Positions 31,008-40,380 of a stretch of 44,935 nucleotides of DNA are shown here, one piece after another. The notes beneath the pieces are model-generated. The model had not been told where the DNA came from. It saw only the letters and a program-made list of their open reading frames with translations, and did not search any database. Position numbers and translations under genes: made by a program. This stretch comes from a virus. The DNA lies in IMG/VR virus record IMGVR_UViG_3300000313_000159, positions 1 through 44,935 of that record, one strand, 5' to 3'. Every line of letters starts with the position of its first letter. Position 1 is the first letter of the stretch.

Positions 31008-33857
31008 AGGGCAGATGAAACATCACGGCTTGTACTTGAAATTGACTCAAACGGTGTTGTAACCGCTACTGGGAATCTTGATAAATTCACAGCGGCAGCG
31101 GATAAAGCGCAGAAAGGCGCAACTGATTTAGGTAAATCAAAGGAAGGTTTCTCTTCTCTCAAGGGTAATATAAAGGATGTTGTATCAGCAGTATCTGGCG
31201 TTGTTCTTGCATTCAAAGCAGTAGTAAATGCAGCTAAAGCTGCTATTACTTTTACTGTATCTTCAATTGACGCGCTCGGTGAATACGAATCAATTCAGGC
31301 AAATCTTACAACTGTATTCAATGGGAATAAGGATGCTGCAGATACACTTTTCAATAAAGTAAAGCAGCTTGCTGCAGTAACTCCGTTTGATACGGCAGGA
31401 CTTGCAAGTGCAGCAGTACAATTGAAACAGACAGGTACCTCTGTTTCAGAGATGATTCCGACCCTGAAAATGCTCGGAGATGCTGCAGGCGGCGACGCTG
31501 ACAAGTTCCAGCGGATTGTATTAAATTATGCACAGATTCAGTCAGTCGGAAAAGCGGCTACAATCGATATGAAGCAGTTTGCGCAGATGGGATTACCTGT
31601 ATATGACCTCATGAAAAAAATGGGCATTCAGGGAAATGCAACTTCTGCTCAAGTTACTGAAATGTTCAAACAGATGACCAGCGCTGGAGGAACGTTCTAC
31701 AACGGCATGGGTACGCAGTCTCAGACTCTCAACGGTAAAATGAGCACTTTGAATGATACTTGGAAAGATTATAAAGCGACGCTTGCAGATACATCAGGGC
31801 TTGGTTCAGCATGGAAGAAGATCATGGATGAAATGACAAAATCCATTCAGGATCAGACTGATGCAATGAACGAACGCAATAAACATTCTACCGCCACAAA
31901 AGCATATGAAAACGGTACTGCAACAAATGAACAGACTGTTGTTGCTCTCACAGATCAGATGAATACCCTTATTGCAAAACGGAAGGAAGTCTCCGATGAA
32001 ATGCAAAAGAAAGGTTTTATTACGCCTGCTGATGAAAAAATAATCTCTGATTATACGAATGAAATAGAATCTCTCAATGCAGAAATAAACAAATACAATA
32101 ATCTTGCTAAGCAGGAATCAGGCGCAAAATCTAAGAGTGAGGCAATACAGGAGATTGTAGATAAAAATAACAGTGCCGTTGATACAGCTATGAGTACTGT
32201 GAATGAAATATATAAAGAATCTACACAGGGGCAAAAAGAAGAAATTCAGAAACAAATTAAACAGTTAGAAGATTATAAAAAGCTTAGCCGTTCTATATCT
32301 TTCAAAGATAATAAGGGAAATAATATTTTCATTAGAACAGAAGGTTTGTCAGCAGATGAAATTAAAAAAATTGATGCAGCAATAGTATCGCTCCAAAAGA
32401 AACTGAGTAATACAAAAAATCTTACTGACTGGCAGAAAATAATGAAAGAAGCTTTCAAATTTTCTGATAGTGATTTTAAATTCTTAGATACAGGAATAAC
32501 CGCTGTTAATGAATACACACGGCGTATGGATGACGCTGTTGAAAGCCAGAAGAAATTTTATTCACTGATAGATACTGGAAAAAAACAATCCGAAGTTGAT
32601 AAAGATTATGAAAGTATTTTGCAGAATGCTTACGACAATGAAGTTGGTGCGCTTAAAACATTTATGGAAAGTGGTAAATGGGATGGATCAGAAGCTTCAA
32701 TTAAATTATTTATTGAAAATATAAACAAAGCAAAAAAAGCACTCGACAACGCAAAACAGACAACAGCCATAGACTCTCTTAAAGATCAGAACAGTCAACT
32801 TCAGAATATTCTTGATTCAACCGACAGCTGGGCTGATAAACTGCTCCATATAAAGGCCATACAGGAAGGTATAACCGATGCTGAATATGACACATGGGCA
32901 GCAGAACAGAAAAAAAATGATAAACTGACAAAACAGGTAAACAATCAATATGACATGAAAAATATGTCAGCATCTGATTATGGAAAATATGCAGGGAATA
33001 CTGCAGCAAACAGCTTATCAGGTGATGCAGGAACCTTTGTTAAGACATGGCAGCAAACCGGAAACTGGATGCTTGCAATAATAAGCACTGTTATCGGGGC
33101 ACTTATAAATGTTGCATCAGAATTTGATAATTTTGATGATGCAATGAATCCCGTTACAAGACTTTTTGAACGGGCACGACCGTTTATAGGTAATCTCTTA
33201 ACTGCTGTAGTATCACTCGAAGATGTAATGAATGATATGTTTACACCTTTGATGGCGTTATTTAATATACTTAGCATTGTAGTCGATGTGATACGCCCAA
33301 TTCTTGAATATATCACAAATCCCTTAAAAGATGTTATGTCATGGCTTACTGATAAACTTGAAGAGTGGGGACTTGTAACAGATGATGTTTCGGATGAACA
33401 GGAAGAAGAAGCAGAACGTCTTAAAGAACTGAATGATCTGTATCAATCTCTAACAGAAGCTATAGATGAACAGGAACAGTATTACTTAAAGAAGAGGCAG
33501 CAGCTTAATTCGGAGACATATAACGAGAATGTAAGCAGTCAGAGTGTAAACGATATGATTCTCACTCCATCCGGTAATTTTTCGACTCACCCCGACGACT
33601 ATATTATTGCTACAAAGGATCCGTTTTCATTAAATGAAAACAGTGGAACGAATGTTTCCATTTCAGTTCAGATAAACAACACTGCAAGTGACACCGTGAC
33701 AGCCACAACGGAAGAATCGACGGGTGACGACGGCATAACTCAACTGGTTGTAAATATAAGTAAAAAAGTTGCGTCTGATTATGCAAGCGGAACAAATGGA
33801 TGGGATACTGCAATTGATTCGAATAATTTACGAAGAAAGGGTAGGAGTGTATCATGA
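31008..33857 (+). CDS. Tape measure protein with an AGG start
   Basis: 949 residues from AGG 31008. The chaperone stop TAA (31005-31007) is in frame and directly before AGG; AGAGGA (30995-31000) gives a 7-nt spacing. The N-terminus reads ADETSRLVLEIDSNGVVTATG, then NLDKFTAAADKAQKG, typical of tape measures. The first conventional start in frame is ATG 31422, 138 codons later, past a hydrophobic helix and the conserved DALGEYESIQANLTTVF segment. The body has long Lys/Gln/Glu coiled coils and hydrophobic segments near 680-750. It sets tail length and probably helps DNA entry. Confidence 0.88.
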   Translation, partial: RADETSRLVLEIDSNGVVTATGNLDKFTAAADKAQKGATDLGKSKEGFSSLKGNIKDVVSAVSGVVLAFKAVVNAAKAAITFTVSSIDALGEYESIQANLTTVFNGNKDAADTLFNKVKQLAAVTPFDTAGLASAAVQLKQTGTSVSEMIPTLKMLGDAAGGDADKFQRIVLNYAQIQSVGKAATIDMKQFAQMGLPVYDLMKKMGIQGNATSAQVTEMFKQMTSAGGTFYNGMGTQSQTLNGKMSTLNDTWKDYKATLADTSGLGSAWKKIMDEMTKSIQDQTDAMNERNKHSTATKAYENGTATNEQTVVALTDQMNTLIAKRKEVSDEMQKKGFITPADEKIISDYTNEIESLNAEINKYNNLAKQESGAKSKSEAIQEIVDKNNSAVDTAMSTVNEIYKESTQGQKEEIQKQIKQLEDYKKLSRSISFKDNKGNNIFIRTEGLSADEIKKIDAAIVSLQKKLSNTKNLTDWQKIMKEAFKFSDSDFKFLDTGITAVNEYTRRMDDAVESQKKFYSLIDTGKKQSEVDKDYESILQNAYDNEVGALKTFMESGKWDGSEASIKLFIENINKAKKALDNAKQTTAIDSLKDQNSQLQNILDSTDSWADKLLHIKAIQEGITDAEYDTWAAEQKKNDKLTKQVNNQYDMKNMSASDYGKYAGNTAANSLSGDAGTFVKTWQQTGNWMLAIISTVIGALINVASEFDNFDDAMNPVTRLFERARPFIGNLLTAVVSLEDVMNDMFTPLMALFNILSIVVDVIRPILEYITNPLKDVMSWLTDKLEEWGLVTDDVSDEQEEEAERLKELNDLYQSLTEAIDEQEQYYLKKRQQLNSETYNENVSSQSVNDMILTPSGNFSTHPDDYIIATKDPFSLNENSGTNVSISVQINNTASDTVTATTEESTGDDGITQLVVNISKKVASDYASGTNGWDTAIDSNNLRRKGRSVS

Positions 33858-34210
33858 TAGCTTTTGCAAATTGTACATATAAAGTTTTGCGGGATACAAG
33901 TTGGGATTTACCACAGGGGTTTATTGCAGAACAAACACGTAGCGGAGCAAGAAAAGTACGTGCAGCAAACACTGAAGAACCGGATTCGTTCAGTGTAGTA
34001 CTTCAATTTCCGACCGTTTCTGATTACCGGATATTCAAAACGTGGTATGAAGTTACAGACCGCCGCGGAACACTTTCCTTCGCTTTTCCTGAAATAGACA
34101 ATAACAGTGGGACATTAAAAGAATATAGATTTGCAGATGGCGGTGCACCACAGGGGAATAATGTCTCTGGTGAAATTATAAAAGTTTCTATGAAATGGGA
34201 GGCAGTGTAA
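33854..34210 (+). CDS. Minor tail protein, 118 residues
   Basis: ATG start overlapping the tape-measure stop (TCATGATAGC). A beta-rich small protein: CTYKVLRDTSWDLPQGFI, then KTWYEVTDRRGTLSFAFPE near 63-81, ending VSMKWEAV. The order tape measure, this gene, DUF1833-type, NlpC/P60, hub corresponds to lambda M-L-K-I-J positions, so it is probably the M-like distal tail protein. Family assignment is from position and the W-Y-x-F-x-F strands. Confidence 0.65.
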   Translation: MIAFANCTYKVLRDTSWDLPQGFIAEQTRSGARKVRAANTEEPDSFSVVLQFPTVSDYRIFKTWYEVTDRRGTLSFAFPEIDNNSGTLKEYRFADGGAPQGNNVSGEIIKVSMKWEAV

Positions 34211-34690
34211 AGGTCTTTAAGCAACAAAGCAAAACATGAAATGCTCGTCCAAAAAACACGGGCAAAATTCCCGTATATCATTGAAATAGTAAACGAAGAC
34301 CTCGGTGTTTTCCGCTATGCAAATAGCAGCAAGGATGTAGCTTTTGAAGGAAATACATTTACTGCAGGTCTTTTTTCAGTAACACCGCCGGAACGTACAA
34401 CAACTTCCATAAGTAATGCAAAACTGTCCATTTCATGCGTCGATCAGACATGGATTGATAAAATCCGCAGTACACAGAAAAGAAGCACCTGCCGTTTCAT
34501 AGCAACAATTATTTATGACACTGATAATGATACTACAATATGTGAGGCGATAGAGGACAATTCATTTACACTTACATCTGCCACATGGGATGATTCAAAT
34601 ATTTCATGGGATATGGAATTCGATGACAGATTGACCGTCCTCGTTCCGGTTGATATAGGTTCGAGCCAAAATTGCCCGGGGTGTGCATGA
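34211..34690 (+). CDS. DUF1833-type minor tail protein with an AGG start
   Basis: 159 residues from AGG 34211. GGGAGG (34197-34202) is 8 nt upstream and the previous gene's TAA, in the same frame, directly precedes AGG. The N-terminus reads SLSNKAKHEMLVQKTRAKFP, then YIIEIVNEDLGVFRYANSS. FTAGLFSVTPPERTTTSIS near 50-68 and the C-terminal Cys pair (NCPGCA) match the DUF1833/lambda L-like group of tail-tip proteins; the cysteines may bind a metal or Fe-S centre as in lambda gpL. Starting at ATG 34241 would cut the first helix. Overlaps the next gene. Confidence 0.78.
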   Translation, partial: RSLSNKAKHEMLVQKTRAKFPYIIEIVNEDLGVFRYANSSKDVAFEGNTFTAGLFSVTPPERTTTSISNAKLSISCVDQTWIDKIRSTQKRSTCRFIATIIYDTDNDTTICEAIEDNSFTLTSATWDDSNISWDMEFDDRLTVLVPVDIGSSQNCPGCA

Positions 34691-35085
34691 TGATTTGTGT
34701 ACGTGATTTAGTAGGCTGTCCGTATAAAGTACACGGACGTAATAAAAGTGAAGGGTTTGACTGTTACGGACTTGCAATGGAAGTTGAAAGCAGAGCAGGA
34801 AAAAGAATTCCTGATTTTGTATATAACGATACTGATCTAAAATCAAACGAACAGACTGCAGAACTGCTTTTTGAAGGAATTTCTGCAAAAAAATTAAACA
34901 GACCTGAGCCGTATTGTCTTATTGCAATAAACATCGCTGAAAGTCCATCTCACATTGCTGTATATCTTGGCGGCGGTAAGATTATACATAGTACACAATC
35001 ATATGGTGTACATGTATCAAACATTGAAAGATATTCAAATAGAATATATGGTTATTATAGAGTTTTGGAGCATATTGAAGGATAA
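34687..35085 (+). CDS. NlpC/P60 tail-tip peptidase
   Basis: 132 residues from ATG 34687, which overlaps the preceding TGA. NlpC/P60 signature: GFDCYGL near 22-28 supplies the catalytic Cys, SHIAVYLG near 88-95 the His, and the following KIIHST segment the third polar site. As in lambda gpK-type proteins, it probably cleaves peptidoglycan cross-links during DNA entry. It ends overlapping the AGG start of the hub gene. Confidence 0.85.
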   Translation: MMICVRDLVGCPYKVHGRNKSEGFDCYGLAMEVESRAGKRIPDFVYNDTDLKSNEQTAELLFEGISAKKLNRPEPYCLIAINIAESPSHIAVYLGGGKIIHSTQSYGVHVSNIERYSNRIYGYYRVLEHIEG

Positions 35086-38000
35086 CAGTAAACGTTTATA
35101 AAGATGCATTCAGCAATAAATTCGACACATATCATCCTGAAAGCGGGAAAACGCTCGAAGGATTATTTAAATATATAGATTTTGCAAACTCTCTTATTTA
35201 TTGCAACGGAAATCCGGTAGATGAAAATCATGTATTAAAGGAAAATGACCTGATTTGTATACGGACATTTCCATCCGGTGACAACGGGGGAGAGGTTGCC
35301 GAAAATATAGCTGGATGGATTTTTGCACCTGTGACATCTCTTGTTACAAGCATTGTTTCATGGAGTAAAGGTTATTCGAGCTACGGGTTAGGCAGTAATA
35401 TAAAAAATGGCCTTTTAGACTGGATAAAATCTGCATTAAGTACATCTTCAAACAACAGCTCTACATCTACCACAGATACGCGCCCGTCAATAAAAGGTGC
35501 AAATAATACGACTCAATACGGTCATGCATTTCCGCTTGTTATAGGTCTTTCCAGATATTACCCTATGTGGTGCGGTACCGGATATACAGAAATATCCGGT
35601 GAAGATGGAGAAGATCAATATTATAACGTTCTCTGGATGCTCGGTTATGGTGATTTGGCCGTTGGAGCAATGAAATTCGGGGAAATTGATCTTGCAAGTA
35701 ATGGATTTACCGAAAAATATATAAATGGAAAATATACCCTTGATATAGGTGATTATGTTGAAAATGGAACAATTCCGATAGACGGGGCAGAAAAATATCA
35801 GGGAAATACATCACTGGAAATACAAAGCGGTGCAACTGAAGTATCTCTTTATTCGCAGCGTGTTGTGCAGGAAGATTTTGATTCTATTGAGCTTATCAAT
35901 GCCGATGGAGATGCTCTTGTTTCAGAGAAATTTTCTGCATACAATCCGCAGAAGATACAGGTTGAAATTTATTTTGCAAGTTTGTATTCATATAACGACA
36001 ACGGTGACATGCAGGATGCAACGGTGAATGTTAAACTTGAAATCAGTTTTGATGGCGGCAAGTCATGGATACCGTTTAACTCTTCTGGCTTTGCAAACTG
36101 CTCATCTTACGACTCATCTACAGGAATAAGTACATTTACCCGTGCAAAAAACAAAAATATGCGTTTTGTTGCAGAAAGAACGCTTACGTACAGTGAAGGA
36201 ACAACATGTACAAATAAGGTAGCACATATCAGAATCCAACGGACAAATGCCGAAGCAACAGACAGTAAAACATCTGATAAGGTATATATGTCCGCATTCA
36301 GGACATGGGTATTTGACAGAACAAAAACACTTGCAGCAGGTTCTTTTGTTGTACAACGACCTGTTATAGAGACAAAACGTGATATTACCGTCCGTCTTGG
36401 TATGAGGATAAAGGCAACATCAAGTATCAAAGATGAACTTGATTCGTTCAATTGTATGCTTGAGGCGAAATGTCGGACGTGGGATTCATCTACATCTTCA
36501 TGGAGTACTACAAAAACTCCGACCGATAATCCCGCGGCAAACATTATCAATACATCCGAATCTCCAATGCTCAAGACAAACAAACTTACTGATAATAACT
36601 GGGATATGGAAAAGCTCGGTGAATTGTATGAATACTGCAAGGAAAAAGGTTTTACATGCGGCGGCGTACTTACGTCACAAAAAAAGCTAGTCGATGTTAT
36701 AGACACGATACTTGGTACTTGCCGTTCATACAGGATACTCAACGGGAATAAATATTCCGTATTCATCGATAAACCGATTGATATACCTACAACAACTCTG
36801 AACAATCATAATATTCTGAAAAGTGGAAATTCCAACGAAAAAGAATTTCCAAAAGAAATAGATGGATACAAAATAAAATTCATCAATAAAAATAACGGAT
36901 ATGATGAAGATGAAATGTACGTCATGTATGACGGGAAAAATGCTGACGACCCTGACGCTGTTATAGAGTCAGTTGATTTCACGTGGCAGACAGACCCTGA
37001 CCAAGTATATAAAAACGGGCGTTTTGAACAGGCAAAACGTAAACTCCGGCCGGAAACATGGATAAGACATGTCGCACAGGACGGAAATATTATCGAAGTA
37101 GGTTCTCTGGTGCCTATTCAGGGTGATATGATTCTTGTCGGGATTGGAAACGGCGGTGAGATAAAAGAAATATATGAAAGCGGCGGATATATAACCGGAT
37201 TCAGAACAGACGGATATATAAACATCGGAGATACATCAAAGACATACGGTGTAAAAATAAATCATTCCGATGGAGTAAATGCCCCGGTTATCAGTGTATA
37301 CAGGCTCTCCATAACATCAGCAGGATATTATAATCAGTTTACTTTTGCATCTCCGATTCTTGCCACTGATAAAACTGCGCCATGTGTCGGAGATATTGGC
37401 AGTTTCGGTATTTATGGAAACGAAACAATCGATACAGTCTGTTTCGGAAAAAAAGAGATTGGTGACGGAACATTCACGCTGACATTTATTCCATATGATG
37501 AAGATATATATAAGGCAGATAGTGGAACAATACCAGATTTTGACAGTAAGGTAACAAGCGTGCAGCCTGTTGCAGGAGTACAGGAAATACCTGCTGAGTA
37601 TGCTACAAAATCAGACATTGCAAGCTCTGTTGCGAAATTAACAAATGGAACGGAAACAATAGCATCGTCAGACGTACCGTCAAATATTGTCGCCACTGCA
37701 GGGATAAGCGGAATAACCATGTCCTGCGGCGCATTCGGCTCAGGGCTTAAAAATACAATTGCAGAGATATACTGGCAAATAAAGAAGGGAAATTCAGCCA
37801 GCTGGATTGATATAGGAACCAGTCCTGATTTAAGCTTTACCTATAATTTTGATAGAGCGTCAGATGGGTATCTTGAAGCATCAGTTCTTGCTATATGGCA
37901 GATCAGGGCAAAAGCAGAAAATATTTACGGAGCTGTATCTGATTACAGTAATCCTGTTTATACCTCGGTTGATACATACGGAACGTGGACAACTGCTAAA

Positions 38001-40364
38001 CCGATTGTCCTGATGGTAGCTGAAGAAAATGGTCTGGTTATAACATGGACATATTCAGCACCTTCCAATTTTTACGGCAATGTAAAATTTATCCCTATTC
38101 TCAAATACAATGGGATACAGCGAACAATGGCTGACGCTTACGGAAGAAGTGCGGAATATACGTTTGACCGAACTTTAGACAAATATCCTGAGAAACATGC
38201 AAATGTGAAAACAGGGGATACAGACCTTTCATTATACACCCTCGTTATCAGAGCTCAAAATACAGCAAGCGGCGGCTATAAAGACAGTACTGCCATATCA
38301 CCTGACGTAAGCAGTTATCTGTCGTGGCATGTTTCAGCTCCTGTTATTCAGGCATCGGTAGTTGGTCGTAATATTACGTTAATTTTATCACAGAATGCGG
38401 ATGTTTACGGTACGATAAAATATAGGACTCAGATAAAAAAACTATCTGCAACCGCTGATACAGCGTATCACAAACCGGATTTATCTACAGATCCATATAG
38501 TGCAGTTCTTTCATATAAGATAGCCAATAATACCGGATATGTCGAAACATCTGGTACATTTTCTCAAACTGTGCCTTTGAATGGGCAAAATGATACAGAC
38601 CCCGCACCAGTTGCAACTTCTTACAGTTATAGTGTTGCAGCAGCAAATGAAGCTGGAGCTGGCAGTTCATCGACAGTTGTAGTGACTGCATTAGCTGCAG
38701 GTGCTACCGATATTGTCAATGAATCTGTATCAGAATCAAAACTTACAAATGAAGCTGTAACAGCGCGGACGATTGCAGCTTTTGACTTGGCGGCGACAAA
38801 GGCGTATATTTCAAAGATTGCAGGTAATAAAGGTGCTGACGCTAACAACTATTGGAACGGTCTTGACGGTATAACACCTGAATTCCGAATAGGTAATAAT
38901 GTTTCATTAGAAACGGACGAAAATGACGATGCAGAATATTTTCATTATATCCCCATTGCAGAAACGACGGGCTTAAAACGTGCTGCAGGTTTGTACATGA
39001 AGATAAAGAACTTCATAGTTTCCGCTGTTGCTTCTATCGTGCTTGGCTTATTCCGCGTTAAGAAAAAGGGCGCGGCTGATTCTGCCAGCTTTATGACGGT
39101 TAATCCGACTGACTCCGCTGACAGCATAACCGGAACTCCTGTGCAGACGGTAAATATAAAAGGCGATGTACGGGCATTGTCATATTACACAAACGGCAAA
39201 CTTCTCCCCAGGTACTTTATACTGGATTTATCAACACTCTCTGCAAGCAATTTTTATCCGATTACATTTGGGGCAGGTGATTTTTCTGTACTCAACTGCG
39301 AAATACATTCACCTTCTACAGGTGGAGCGGCAACCTATAACCAGAATGTCATACATTTCCAGCTTATCGCAGCTGGCTGGAGCGATACCCCGAAACGTTT
39401 TGATGTACTGCAGTATGGTGTATATGACAGCAACGAAATAACAATCGGCTGCATCGGATATGGTAATAAAAACGGAGAACGCTGCGTGTGGCTGCGAGGA
39501 GGAATGGTGTACTGTCTTTACTGCAATGCAGAACCGACACTACATACAGCAGCTTATTCGTATGGCAGTAGTAGCACCGAAGTATATACAGTTGGAACAG
39601 ATTATTTTGGTGGGACAAATACAAATGTGACAATTATCTGGACGCCTGATACAAGTTTTACAGGATATCACTATGGATCACATAAAATAACTAATAACCT
39701 TACCGTCATCGGTGGAATAACGGGAAACCTCACCGGCAATGCAGATACGGCAACCAGCGCTGATAAAGTAAAGTTTATTACTGACTCTCAATTTGATGAT
39801 GATGCAACAGGAGACCCGGGATTAAAAGCAGTTTATAATAACAGTCTTATAGATACTAAATCTGATCCGATGATTGCTGTGAGAAGAACTGACGGATATG
39901 GTGGTGCGTTTATTTTTGATTATTCCAATGATAAATTATATTTTTATACACTCAAACCCTCTTTTTCCTCAACTAATTCAAGAATGATCCATCAAATCTT
40001 GGTTGATAATACAATGCCCGTCGGAGCTGTTTATATACAAATGAAGGGGCAAATTGATCCGGCTGCACTTTTCGGAGGAACATGGAGCAATGTGTCTTCC
40101 TTATATTCCGGTGCCTTCTTCCGTGCTGAAGGTGGTAATGCTTCTACGTTTGGAAGTGAGCAACAAGATATGATGCTCCAATCGCATAGCCATACAATTG
40201 GTGCTAATAATATATCACTCCGATTGTCCGGATTAACAAATAATGGTATTAGAATTATGCAACGAGAGGGTGATGGAAATGCGGTATGGAGTACAGATTC
40301 TGTAGGAAGTACAGAAACACGACCAATAAATTATACTATAAGAATTTGGAAACGGACAGCATAA
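35079..40364 (+). CDS. Tail hub/receptor-binding protein with an AGG start
   Basis: 1761 residues from AGG 35079. GGAG (35067-35070) is 8 nt upstream and an in-frame TGA directly precedes AGG; the first conventional start, at 35331, would lose 84 residues. Those residues (ITVNVYKDAFSNKFDTYHPE, then LICIRTFPSGDNGGEV) look like a small ubiquitin-like beta-grasp domain followed by a Gly-rich linker and amphipathic helix. The centre is a J-like hub with fibronectin-type segments (about 860-1200). The C-terminus is a tail-collar/fibre tip: PVGAVYIQMKGQIDPAALFGG, later SHSHTIGANN and RPINYTIRIWKR. It contacts the cell surface. Confidence 0.85.
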   Translation, partial: RITVNVYKDAFSNKFDTYHPESGKTLEGLFKYIDFANSLIYCNGNPVDENHVLKENDLICIRTFPSGDNGGEVAENIAGWIFAPVTSLVTSIVSWSKGYSSYGLGSNIKNGLLDWIKSALSTSSNNSSTSTTDTRPSIKGANNTTQYGHAFPLVIGLSRYYPMWCGTGYTEISGEDGEDQYYNVLWMLGYGDLAVGAMKFGEIDLASNGFTEKYINGKYTLDIGDYVENGTIPIDGAEKYQGNTSLEIQSGATEVSLYSQRVVQEDFDSIELINADGDALVSEKFSAYNPQKIQVEIYFASLYSYNDNGDMQDATVNVKLEISFDGGKSWIPFNSSGFANCSSYDSSTGISTFTRAKNKNMRFVAERTLTYSEGTTCTNKVAHIRIQRTNAEATDSKTSDKVYMSAFRTWVFDRTKTLAAGSFVVQRPVIETKRDITVRLGMRIKATSSIKDELDSFNCMLEAKCRTWDSSTSSWSTTKTPTDNPAANIINTSESPMLKTNKLTDNNWDMEKLGELYEYCKEKGFTCGGVLTSQKKLVDVIDTILGTCRSYRILNGNKYSVFIDKPIDIPTTTLNNHNILKSGNSNEKEFPKEIDGYKIKFINKNNGYDEDEMYVMYDGKNADDPDAVIESVDFTWQTDPDQVYKNGRFEQAKRKLRPETWIRHVAQDGNIIEVGSLVPIQGDMILVGIGNGGEIKEIYESGGYITGFRTDGYINIGDTSKTYGVKINHSDGVNAPVISVYRLSITSAGYYNQFTFASPILATDKTAPCVGDIGSFGIYGNETIDTVCFGKKEIGDGTFTLTFIPYDEDIYKADSGTIPDFDSKVTSVQPVAGVQEIPAEYATKSDIASSVAKLTNGTETIASSDVPSNIVATAGISGITMSCGAFGSGLKNTIAEIYWQIKKGNSASWIDIGTSPDLSFTYNFDRASDGYLEASVLAIWQIRAKAENIYGAVSDYSNPVYTSVDTYGTWTTAKPIVLMVAEENGLVITWTYSAPSNFYGNVKFIPILKYNGIQRTMADAYGRSAEYTFDRTLDKYPEKHANVKTGDTDLSLYTLVIRAQNTASGGYKDSTAISPDVSSYLSWHVSAPVIQASVVGRNITLILSQNADVYGTIKYRTQIKKLSATADTAYHKPDLSTDPYSAVLSYKIANNTGYVETSGTFSQTVPLNGQNDTDPAPVATSYSYSVAAANEAGAGSSSTVVVTALAAGATDIVNESVSESKLTNEAVTARTIAAFDLAATKAYISKIAGNKGADANNYWNGLDGITPEFRIGNNVSLETDENDDAEYFHYIPIAETTGLKRAAGLYMKIKNFIVSAVASIVLGLFRVKKKGAADSASFMTVNPTDSADSITGTPVQTVNIKGDVRALSYYTNGKLLPRYFILDLSTLSASNFYPITFGAGDFSVLNCEIHSPSTGGAATYNQNVIHFQLIAAGWSDTPKRFDVLQYGVYDSNEITIGCIGYGNKNGERCVWLRGGMVYCLYCNAEPTLHTAAYSYGSSSTEVYTVGTDYFGGTNTNVTIIWTPDTSFTGYHYGSHKITNNLTVIGGITGNLTGNADTATSADKVKFITDSQFDDDATGDPGLKAVYNNSLIDTKSDPMIAVRRTDGYGGAFIFDYSNDKLYFYTLKPSFSSTNSRMIHQILVDNTMPVGAVYIQMKGQIDPAALFGGTWSNVSSLYSGAFFRAEGGNASTFGSEQQDMMLQSHSHTIGANNISLRLSGLTNNGIRIMQREGDGNAVWSTDSVGSTETRPINYTIRIWKRTA

Positions 40365-40380
40365 ACAAAAGAGGAAAAAG

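Noticed and set aside
17221-35081. AGG starts as sequencing or assembly errors
   Set aside because: Ten independent T-to-G differences precisely at start codons, with correctly spaced ribosome-binding sites and otherwise intact frames, cannot plausibly be random errors. Neighbouring ATG starts are unaffected and a matching CCU initiator-like tRNA is present.
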